Made by a program: the position numbers and the translations under genes
Assembly: GCA_003645395.1 (NCBI GenBank)
Contig: QNFC01000027.1
Location: 1-12,301 of the forward strand
Direction of reading: 5' to 3'
Origin: Gammaproteobacteria bacterium
Lineage (GTDB): Bacteria; Pseudomonadota; Gammaproteobacteria; Immundisolibacterales; Immundisolibacteraceae
DNA: 12,301 nt
Notes under the pieces: model-generated
Told to the model about the DNA's origin: nothing
Seen by the model: the letters and a program-made list of their open reading frames with translations, nothing else
Databases searched by the model: none
Shown here: positions 7,501 to 12,301 of the stretch, piece after piece
How the letters are laid out: the number at the start of each line of letters is the position of its first letter
Numbering within the stretch: position 1 is the first letter of the stretch

Positions 7501-9495
7501 TGCGGTTGACTGCCCATCGCTAGAAAATGCACGCCGCAGCCCTGAACCGGAGATATGGAACACCATGTCATTGCCTGGCGCCCAGTCAGCACGGTCGACT
7601 ACCTCCTTAACTACGGTGGTTAAATCAGGGGTCTGATCAACCTGATACGCGGCGTTCCAGTCCTGAACGCTCCAGGCAACCTGCGCTGATGTCAACGCCC
7701 GGCTGCTTAGATCATAATTGGTTGTGCCAAAAGCTGGTGCATCACCAATCGCCTGCGCTCTGACAACCAGATCCGTTGTACTGCTACTGGCGTCCTTCGC
7801 AGTGAATACAATGCGAGCATTAAGCACCGTGGCGTTCTGCGGCAGCGACAGATTACTAAACCTCAGTCCAATAACCTGGTCTCCCCCATCATCCACCATT
7901 TCGAGGTCACTACTGGTAGATGACATTTGACCATTGCTGACCTCCTCTTCAACATCATTGCTACTACCAGCTATTTGCCGTTGTAACGTCTGCTCCATAC
8001 ACCCGTTAGGGCTTGAATTGACATCATATTTAATGCGTAACGCAGGCGCATTAACCGAGCCACTGTCGTAGGCTTTAATCAGCCGTTGAAGCCCAGGAGT
8101 TTTAGTTTTTAAAAGCAGCGCAAGCGCATTTCCACCGCACCAGCCACCTCGATCGACCACCTCTTGAATTACCGAACTGATATCAACCGACTGTTTATTC
8201 TCATCAGCCCCAGCCCAGGGATCTGTTGTTAAATCCCAATCGACTTTGGCACCGGTTTTGGTGCGCGTGGAGAGGTTATTAATACTGGCCATAAACGCTG
8301 GAGAATCATCGGTATCGTGGGCAGAGATCTCTGTTACCAGGTTATCCGCGCCAGCAGCGGCGGTGCGCACTTCAAGAACCGCAGTGGTAATGGTTGCTCC
8401 CTGGGGAATATCGAGCCTCTGAAAACGCAATCCGACCAATTGATCGCCGACCGGACCTAATGGATCTGTATAAGTGACGCGGAGTAACGGAGCCTTAGTG
8501 GCGTCACCGTCTGCTGATTCAACGGTTCGTTTAGATCCAGCCACCCCGTCTATCATCAACACGACATCATTGCCTGCCAACCAGTTACCTGGCCCTCCAG
8601 AACAAGGAACGGCGGCAGAACCACGGCAAACAAGCTCCTGAATAATTGAGGAAATATCAGGCGTGGTTAGTTTTTCTCCAACATTCTTTGCCGGCAACGA
8701 AAGCCAGTTAATTGATGCCGTTGTCTCGGGTCGGTTGCTAATATCAAAATCGGTACTTGAAAAACTATCCGCATCATCAACCGCCTCTCCGAACACCCTC
8801 AAATTAGTAGTACTTGAGTAAAACTCATCGATAGTAAATTCAATTTCAGCACTGGTTATCAAAACGGCAGGCGGTACCGCCAAACCATTAAAACGCATGC
8901 CAACAACCTGCTCATTATCTTCTAACGTCAATTCCAGATCGCTGCTGTTTCGGTACATGGAACCACTTGCGACCTGCTGCTCGGCATCGTCGTTAGTAGA
9001 GTCAATGCGAATTTCCTGGGTAACGTTGGTTCCGTTGCGAAAATTAATAGCGATATCGGAGGAAGATAAATCAACCGCCGTCCCTAGCTGAGTGGCATCA
9101 TCAGCCGCAGTTTGAATTTTGCTATAAACATCGCCAGGAGCTTCTGCTCCGATAACATCTGTAACGTCGGCCTCAAGGTCTGCGATGGGGAACAGTACGG
9201 GGCCACCGTATCGATGAAACCGCATGAGCCCCATCTTCACGTTGTTTGAATTACTAATCAGGTCTCTTAAGGCATCTTTCATGTTTTCCAGGCGGTTTTT
9301 ACCGGTCCCAGGTACATCTGCGGTCATACTGCTGGAAGTATCCAGAATCAGCAGCACGTTCGGCATAACCGTATCACCCGAGCCCTCACCGAAATATATT
9401 TCTGTATCGTCGGCCCTCAGTGGATTAAGCATTACTGCACTAAAAAACAGCAGGAACCCGCCAAAAATGGATGCTGATAAGAAATTCATTTTCAT
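4585..9495 (-). CDS. pilY1: Type IV pilus tip adhesin PilY1, very large form with a three-module insertion in the vWA domain
   Basis: PilY1 is a secreted protein at the tip of type IV pili that supports pilus assembly, adhesion and surface sensing. This one has 1636 residues, against roughly 1000-1200 for well-studied PilY1 proteins. Residues 1-28 look like a signal peptide ending in LRA. A von Willebrand A domain begins at VLLILDTSSSM (47-57), with MIDAS residues Asp52, Ser54 and Ser56. It is interrupted at about 145-680 by three related modules and resumes to LLSDGAP (789-795) and GNGEFFTA. The C-terminal PilY1 beta-propeller runs from about 1060 to 1400 (HSSPVAVTYG, FTAGNDGSIRMLNG, YVGDLGGQVWRIDL). 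Calcium-loop-like acidic motifs occur at 1177-1185, 1344-1352 and 1469-1477. The ATG has an AAGGGA ribosome-binding site eight bases upstream. The gene stands alone and points away from the fimT-pilV operon. Confidence 0.93.
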   Translation of the reverse strand: MKMNFLSASIFGGFLLFFSAVMLNPLRADDTEIYFGEGSGDTVMPNVLLILDTSSSMTADVPGTGKNRLENMKDALRDLISNSNNVKMGLMRFHRYGGPVLFPIADLEADVTDVIGAEAPGDVYSKIQTAADDATQLGTAVDLSSSDIAINFRNGTNVTQEIRIDSTNDDAEQQVASGSMYRNSSDLELTLEDNEQVVGMRFNGLAVPPAVLITSAEIEFTIDEFYSSTTNLRVFGEAVDDADSFSSTDFDISNRPETTASINWLSLPAKNVGEKLTTPDISSIIQELVCRGSAAVPCSGGPGNWLAGNDVVLMIDGVAGSKRTVESADGDATKAPLLRVTYTDPLGPVGDQLVGLRFQRLDIPQGATITTAVLEVRTAAAGADNLVTEISAHDTDDSPAFMASINNLSTRTKTGAKVDWDLTTDPWAGADENKQSVDISSVIQEVVDRGGWCGGNALALLLKTKTPGLQRLIKAYDSGSVNAPALRIKYDVNSSPNGCMEQTLQRQIAGSSNDVEEEVSNGQMSSTSSDLEMVDDGGDQVIGLRFSNLSLPQNATVLNARIVFTAKDASSSTTDLVVRAQAIGDAPAFGTTNYDLSSRALTSAQVAWSVQDWNAAYQVDQTPDLTTVVKEVVDRADWAPGNDMVFHISGSGLRRAFSSDGQSTAAPALVVTIQGSLASGTQTVRNRLLSIVDEIEYKSGTPIVDTLYEGALYYTGLPVDYGRVRGDQGSRAEYTRVSHAASFTGGNIIHDPVCDDNPNDLACVSEVIDGAPVYKTPVELSCQPNHIVLLSDGAPSVNTSQAKVAALIGAACANTGNSAEKCGRELIDYLQQVDQLPGMSDKQIINTWTIGFNLGWDENDPGPNPMPDEVSFLNELAALGNGEFFTADTAGDLTEAFDAILTSILDAPSSFAAPSISINAFNKLVHRNDIYFSLFEPNKDKRWSGNVKKYSICEGKPADTCTLGEVMDGHTPTPEPAIGADSRIRGDAQSIWTSFEDGPEIEEGGAGEQVPDFVNRNIYTYTAAVAPVDVDLTLPAHLLEDTNVALTETLFGVLAAERSALIDWVRGRDVDDENNDGSVADNRWTFPDPLHSSPVAVTYGCNGVSPGSTCATNAPAIIKIFTAGNDGSIRMLNGATGEEEWAFFPQKMLSLQKDLRGNLEGDHIYGIDSTPTLWVQDVNNDGIIDPAHDADPEKSDFVRVFYSMRRGGSNMYALDVTPDLAALSDDTTGLVSPKLMWRLEGGTTLFNHMGQTWSRPLINKIQTKVGGQYETTVVAIFGGGYDDAQDSLFGTSNEGNAIYIVDARTGDRIWWASNATATDGNLDPPNLVLSGMDYSIPSNLALLDGHRDGVIDRMYVGDLGGQVWRIDLGADISASNSGPGGSTGGRLAMLSDGAVDQDKRKFFEAPDVIEVDDEVFSDVAEYDLVTIVSGDRANPLETGVLNRVYALRDDNVGEVLSETGVYPLGHNRDGDSDGDNDLYDATDNFLQVGSTVQKTAAKESLRKGDGWFIDLTEPPAGTLAGEKGLSSPIVLDGKLFFTTFVPGIVTDPCQAIEGIGRLYGIDVLSGVAEFDDWGGVDDDNFETADRIYELGGGIPSSAVPIFQDQGVTLLIGTGGGAESVDPDINLPRVRTYWYQK
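7468..7974 (-). repeat. PilY1 insertion module 3 (residues about 508-676)
   Basis: This is a full-length module with the lead-in SSNDVEEEVSNGQM and SSDLEM (511-533), VIGLRFSNLSLPQNA (541-555), PDLTTVVKEVVDRADW (623-638), GNDMVFHI and APALVVTI (666-673). It is closest in layout to module 1, since both keep the lead-in that module 2 lacks. The vWA fold resumes directly after it. Confidence 0.8.
8020..8451 (-). repeat. PilY1 insertion module 2 (residues about 349-492)
   Basis: This module is related to modules 1 and 3 but lacks their N-terminal lead-in. Landmarks are LVGLRFQRLDIPQGA (353-367), VDISSVIQEVVDRGGW (437-452), GNALALLL and APALRIKY (483-490). The order of motifs is the same as in the other two modules, so duplication followed by divergence is likely. 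Confidence 0.8.
8467..9048 (-). repeat. PilY1 insertion module 1 (residues about 150-343)
   Basis: This is the first and longest of three related modules inside the PilY1 vWA domain. Landmarks are the lead-in STNDDAEQQVASGSM with NSSDLEL (166-189), the core VVGMRFNGLAVPP (197-209), PDISSIIQELVCRG (279-292), GNWLAGNDV (303-311) and the end APLLRVTY (335-342). It has a Cys pair at 290 and 298 around a small extra loop. The alternating hydrophobic pattern suggests a beta-sandwich; its ligand is unknown. Confidence 0.8.
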
Positions 9496-9810
9496 CGCAC
9501 TAATCCCTTCGCTTGAATTACCACCGGCTTAAAACACCAACTTGACCGGTTAAAAAAACCATCAACCGACTTCACTGAATCGGGAACAGTTTTATCCTCA
9601 CCGCTTAGGTAACTCATGCGTTTTGATAAAGCACACCTTGGACGACGAACGGATACCGCTAACTGACCAACGGTCACCCGCCGCTGTGACCAAAGCGCCT
9701 TCATCTAAGGATCAGCAACCTCCGCGCGACAGGAACCTCGCAGATACAACCCCCAAACAAGTGAATAATTTTTGTACACTGCACCACGAATTCACTTATG
9801 GAGAAACCGG
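9496..9810. other. Divergent intergenic region between pilY1 and btuM
   Basis: These 315 bp must hold the promoters of pilY1 (leftward) and the btuM-pduO pair (rightward), but no convincing -35/-10 pair was found for either. I looked for a second cobalamin riboswitch and found no B12 box, no CCCCCGC block and no closing AGCCCGGAGACC. A 70-codon minus-strand frame (9704 to 9492) ends in an ATGA overlap with pilY1 but resembles nothing I know. CGGTT and AACCG flank an A-rich stretch near 9546-9567. Confidence 0.6.
9759..9797 (+). repeat. 8-bp inverted repeat directly before the btuM ribosome-binding site
   Basis: AAGTGAAT (9759-9766) and ATTCACTT (9790-9797) are perfect complements around a 23-base spacer. 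The right arm ends two bases before GGAGA, the btuM Shine-Dalgarno. It could be an operator or an mRNA hairpin influencing btuM translation; neither is shown. Confidence 0.45.
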
Positions 9811-10395
9811 ATGATTCTCACTAAACCTCTGCATCGCCTGCTGGCGTTTATAGCCTTTACGCTGCTGATGGTAGTAACCCGAAGCCACCACATTGCCACC
9901 CAATTGCACCTGCCTGATGCCAGCGTTGCACTGTTTTTCCTCGGCGGGCTGTTGATGCAGCGACGTTGGGGCTACCTGGGCGCGATGATAATCGCCGCCG
10001 GAGCCATCGATTACTGGGCAATTAACCTCAATGGCGTGAGCAGCTTTTGTGTTACCCCCGCCTATTTAATGTTAGTGCCGGCCTACGCTTTGCTGTGGTG
10101 TGGCGGAGATTGGGTTGCCCGCCGAGTGGCGGCCGGACATTCGTTAATACCTTCGCTGGCGGGCTCATTACTGCTGACCACCTTCGCGGCCAATTTGATC
10201 TCCAGCGGTAGCTTCTATTTTTTCTCCGGCCGTTTTGCCGAAACCAGCGTTTTGGAATTCCTGCCACGCATCACTCAATATGCCCCCGCTTACGTGGGTT
10301 ACGCGGCGATGTACGTGGGCGCAGCAACAGTGCTTTATCTACTGTTTGCTCCACAGAAAGCAGAGCAACTAATTCACAACCACGACAAAGCCTGA
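9811..10395 (+). CDS. btuM: BtuM-type solitary ECF S-component, predicted inner-membrane cobalamin transporter
   Basis: This is a 194-residue membrane protein with about six hydrophobic segments (roughly 9-22, 37-50, 55-73, 82-97, 112-131, 155-178). It matches the pattern of BtuM, a solitary energy-coupling-factor S-component that takes up vitamin B12 without a dedicated ECF module. The key visible feature is Cys80 in SSFCVTPAY. In Thiobacillus denitrificans BtuM the cysteine at position 80 coordinates the corrinoid cobalt and removes cyanide. Asp67, Tyr85 and Arg153 also fall at positions I recall as functionally important there; this is from memory and needs alignment. The chosen ATG has GGAGA six bases upstream, whereas an earlier in-frame ATG at 9772 has no such site. 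The cobalamin adenosyltransferase gene 33 bp downstream supports the B12 role. A general S-component of other specificity is the alternative. Confidence 0.82.
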   Translation: MILTKPLHRLLAFIAFTLLMVVTRSHHIATQLHLPDASVALFFLGGLLMQRRWGYLGAMIIAAGAIDYWAINLNGVSSFCVTPAYLMLVPAYALLWCGGDWVARRVAAGHSLIPSLAGSLLLTTFAANLISSGSFYFFSGRFAETSVLEFLPRITQYAPAYVGYAAMYVGAATVLYLLFAPQKAEQLIHNHDKA

Positions 10396-10428
10396 TTTCG
10401 TGCCCACTGCAGAACGTCACTTTTACTG

Positions 10429-10980
10429 ATGGGCAATCGCTTATCAAAAATATATACCCGCACTGGTGACGACGGCAGCACCGGCCTCGGCGATGGCAGC
10501 CGCATAGGTAAGGATTCTTTGCGGGTCGAGGCCTACGGCACTGTTGATGAGCTCAACAGCGTGCTGGGCGTATTGTTAGCCACCTCTGGCAGCGAACCAT
10601 TTGGCGCGTTGTTAAGTGACATTCAACACAATCTGTTCGATCTGGGTGGGGAGCTGTGCATCCCTGGACATACGGCAATCACCTCTGCTCAAGTCGACTG
10701 GCTTGAGCAGCAGCTGGATGATCTAAACGCAGACCTGGAACCATTAAAAGATTTCATTTTGCCGGGGGGATCACCCGCCGCCGCCCACTGCCATGTCGCT
10801 CGCACCGTCTGTCGCCGAGCCGAGCGACTGGTCGTGAGCCTGACCCGCTCAGATGAAATCAACATGGCCGGCCTGCGCTACTTAAACAGATTGTCGGACC
10901 TGCTATTTGTCCTCGCTCGCAAGTTGAACCAGCACTTGGGCGTCGCCGACAGGCTCTGGCAGCATCGACGCAACGGCTAA
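10429..10980 (+). CDS. pduO: PduO-type ATP:cob(I)alamin adenosyltransferase
   Basis: This enzyme transfers the adenosyl group of ATP to cob(I)alamin to make coenzyme B12, or to cobinamide before CobU. The 183 residues match the trimeric PduO/MMAB family, not the unrelated CobA/BtuR type. Motifs are KIYTRTGDDGSTGLGDG (7-23), which forms the ATP site, then VEAYGTVDELNSVLG (33-47), FDLGGEL (70-76), FILPGGS (109-115) and ARTVCRRAER (124-133). The Phe of FILPGG and the Arg of the last motif are the positions known in this family to matter for four-coordinate cob(II)alamin formation and ATP binding. No strong ribosome-binding site precedes the ATG, so translation may depend on btuM. It converges on yciA with only 7 bp between stops. 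The physiological use (mutase, dehydratase or salvage) is not shown here. Confidence 0.94.
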   Translation: MGNRLSKIYTRTGDDGSTGLGDGSRIGKDSLRVEAYGTVDELNSVLGVLLATSGSEPFGALLSDIQHNLFDLGGELCIPGHTAITSAQVDWLEQQLDDLNADLEPLKDFILPGGSPAAAHCHVARTVCRRAERLVVSLTRSDEINMAGLRYLNRLSDLLFVLARKLNQHLGVADRLWQHRRNG

Positions 10981-10987
10981 TACTCGA

Positions 10988-11383
10988 TCACCCTGCTGGC
11001 GGCACCTGACGTGGTCGACCACGATCATCGACCGCTACAAAAGTCAGTTCTGCTTCGGTAACCTTTATCCCACCATCCGGCGTGGTCGAACGCTGAGCAT
11101 AAGCCTCTACATCAACCGTTAGCGATGTGTTACCGACGTGAGTGACTTTTCCATAGAATGTCACCAGGTCACCGACGTAAACCGGTTGTTTAAACTCGAA
11201 AGATTTAACGGCCACAGTCACTGCCCGCCCCCGTGCACGCTGGCCGGCCACAACGCCAGCAGCCAGGTCGACCTGCGACATCAGCCAGCCACCAAAAATA
11301 TCGCCACTGGGATTCGTGTCTGCCGGCATAGCTATGACGCGAATCGCCAACGTTCTGTCATCCTTTTGATCATCATTTCCCAT
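10988..11383 (-). CDS. yciA: Acyl-CoA thioesterase, YciA-like hotdog protein
   Basis: This is a 131-residue single hotdog-fold thioesterase that hydrolyses acyl-CoA to free acid and CoA in the cytoplasm. The signature NPSGDIFGGWLMSQVD (24-39) holds the long hotdog helix, and Asp39 is the expected catalytic residue of YciA-type enzymes. VAVKSFEFKQPVYVGDLV (57-74) and the following strand with GKVTHVGNTSL (78-88) are equally typical. Length is normal for the family. The ATG is preceded by AAAGGA eight bases upstream. It has no functional tie to the B12 or pilus genes that is visible here. It stands alone between convergent pduO and divergent fimT. Substrate range cannot be read from the sequence. 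Confidence 0.92.
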   Translation of the reverse strand: MGNDDQKDDRTLAIRVIAMPADTNPSGDIFGGWLMSQVDLAAGVVAGQRARGRAVTVAVKSFEFKQPVYVGDLVTFYGKVTHVGNTSLTVDVEAYAQRSTTPDGGIKVTEAELTFVAVDDRGRPRQVPPAG

Positions 11384-11490
11384 ACGTTTTATCCTTTCCT
11401 ATGTAACTGAGTATGCCGCTCGTCGGCCTGAAATAACCGTTCGTCGCGTATAGGGTGCATCGCCAAACACCTAGAGGTAAAACCCCAGCC

Positions 11491-12057
11491 ATGAAAATCT
11501 TACTGGCTAAACCATGCAGGCATGGCGGGTACACCCTGACAGAGATGCTGATCGTCATTGCGATTGGCGCAATTCTCACCGGGCTAGCGGTGTCTGCTTT
11601 CCCAAATCTATCGAAAAACAACCACATGATAGGTGATGTGAACACGCTGGTGGGCCATGTCAATCTTGCTCGTAGCGAGACGATCAAACGGAACTTACCT
11701 ACAGCTCTGTGCCAAACCGACGACAGCCAGGCTGCAACCCCTGATTGCGACGGCATCGCAGCGAATTGGGCTAACGGCTGGCTAGTGTTTGTCGATGACA
11801 ATGGCAACCAAACATTCGACGCTGGCGAGTTTTTAATCACTCGCGGTAGCCCTTCTGGCTCGATAGATATAGTCGTGAGCCATGGAGAAATAGGGTTCGC
11901 CAACGATGGTTTTCTTGCCACCGGCAGCACCCTCTTTAATTTGTGCGATGACCGAGGGATCAATCACGGCAGGCAGATGTCATTAAGCATAACCGGCCGC
12001 CCAGAAATTAGTAAAACCTTTGTCGCTAATACCGACTGTACCGACACCTCACCATGA
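11491..12057 (+). CDS. fimT: Minor pseudopilin of the FimT/GspH family
   Basis: This is a type IV pilus minor pilin, probably part of the priming complex with PilV, PilW, PilX and PilE. The 188-residue preprotein has a 13-residue leader ending in GG, followed by YTLTEMLIVIAIGAIL. That is a class III prepilin site cut by PilD before Tyr, with Glu at mature position 5. The GspH/FimT domain follows, with NLARSETIKR, WANGWLVFVDDNGNQTFDAGE and FNLCDDRG. Four cysteines lie in the mature part. The ATG at 11491 fits the leader length. AGAGG lies 13 bases upstream, which is longer than usual, and a GTG at 11455 is an in-frame alternative that would give an atypically long 25-residue leader. The stop overlaps the pilV start as ATGA. 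Confidence 0.9.
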   Translation: MKILLAKPCRHGGYTLTEMLIVIAIGAILTGLAVSAFPNLSKNNHMIGDVNTLVGHVNLARSETIKRNLPTALCQTDDSQAATPDCDGIAANWANGWLVFVDDNGNQTFDAGEFLITRGSPSGSIDIVVSHGEIGFANDGFLATGSTLFNLCDDRGINHGRQMSLSITGRPEISKTFVANTDCTDTSP

Positions 12058-12301
12058 CCCGGGGGCACTACAAAATCATGAACCCAGTCAAATCAATGCG
12101 CAAACACCGCCAGTCCGCAGACTCAGCACGGGGTTTCACCCTCATTGAGGTGATGGTGACACTGTTAATTTTGTCAGTTGGCCTACTCGGACTGGCCGGA
12201 ATGATTGGCCAGTCACTACGCTTTAACCAGGGCGGCTACACCCGCAGCCAGTCAACCTTTCTGGCCTACGAAATCATCGATGCTATGCGCGCTAATCCAG
12301 A
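12054..12301 (+). CDS. pilV: Type IV pilus minor pilin PilV (N-terminal part, cut by window)
   Basis: 82 complete codons are visible before the right edge. They encode a prepilin leader ending in RG, then FTLIEVMVTLLILSVGLLGLAGM, a class III prepilin cleavage site with Glu at mature position 5 and the hydrophobic assembly helix. The following FLAYEIIDAMRANP closely fits PilV (type IV pilus modification protein). The start is uncertain. The ATG at 12054 overlaps the fimT stop as ATGA and gives a 27-residue leader. ATGs at 12078 (preceded by a GGGGG run) and 12096 would give 19- or 13-residue leaders. pilW and pilX are expected beyond the edge. Confidence 0.9.
   Translation, partial: MTRGHYKIMNPVKSMRKHRQSADSARGFTLIEVMVTLLILSVGLLGLAGMIGQSLRFNQGGYTRSQSTFLAYEIIDAMRANP

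Noticed and set aside
9560..9620. GAATCGGGAACAG at about 9577-9589 as part of a second B12 riboswitch
   Set aside because: Only a GGGAA similarity; the B12 box, CCCCCGC block and closing AGCCCGGAGACC are all missing downstream.
11384..11490. Promoter for fimT around TATAGG at 11449-11454
   Set aside because: No acceptable -35 element lies at 16-18 bp upstream.
11373..11963. 196-codon minus-strand frame opposite fimT
   Set aside because: The plus strand encodes a FimT/GspH pseudopilin with prepilin cleavage site; the antisense frame shows no domain and overlaps the yciA start region.
1..12301. CRISPR arrays, tRNA genes, insertion sequences, attachment sites
   Set aside because: No regularly spaced repeats, no cloverleaf-like segment, no transposase or integrase frame and no flanking terminal repeats were seen.

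Overview
The window looks like a gammaproteobacterial chromosome with moderate GC content. The pointers are type IV pilus genes of the FimT/PilV/PilY1 kind, a TonB-dependent B12 receptor under a cobalamin riboswitch, a YciA-type thioesterase and dense ATGA/GTGA gene overlaps. No phylogenetic marker is present, so no genus is offered. I see no rRNA, tRNA, CRISPR array, insertion sequence or integrase.

Region 1 (1-2095, minus strand) is a tightly coupled cobalamin nucleotide-loop assembly operon, cobU > cobT > cobC. The genes overlap by 4 nt each, and cobC runs off the left edge. Region 2 (2096-2587) is the divergent control region. It holds a good sigma-70-like promoter followed at once by a cobalamin riboswitch reading rightward. 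Region 3 (2588-4438, plus) is btuB, the outer-membrane B12 receptor. Two hairpins follow (4454-4500 and 4529-4572) in the convergent gap. Region 4 (4585-9495, minus) is one very large gene, a 1636-residue PilY1-type pilus tip adhesin. Its N-terminal von Willebrand A domain is interrupted by about 530 residues made of three related modules. Region 5 (9811-10980, plus) is a second B12 locus: btuM, a solitary ECF-type S-component with the key cysteine at residue 80, then a PduO-type ATP:cob(I)alamin adenosyltransferase. Region 6 (10988-11383, minus) is a YciA-like acyl-CoA thioesterase. Region 7 (11491-12301, plus) starts a minor pilin operon, fimT/gspH overlapping pilV, which runs off the right edge.

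Together the B12 genes make a plausible salvage route. BtuB brings corrinoids across the outer membrane, BtuM across the inner membrane (possibly removing the upper cyanide ligand), and PduO adenosylates. CobU activates the aminopropanol side chain, CobT activates the lower-ligand base, and CobC removes the phosphate. CobS, btuF/btuCD and the corrin-ring genes are not in the window. The pilus genes are a second theme interleaved with the B12 genes: pilY1 is separated from, and points away from, the fimT-pilV operon it usually belongs to.
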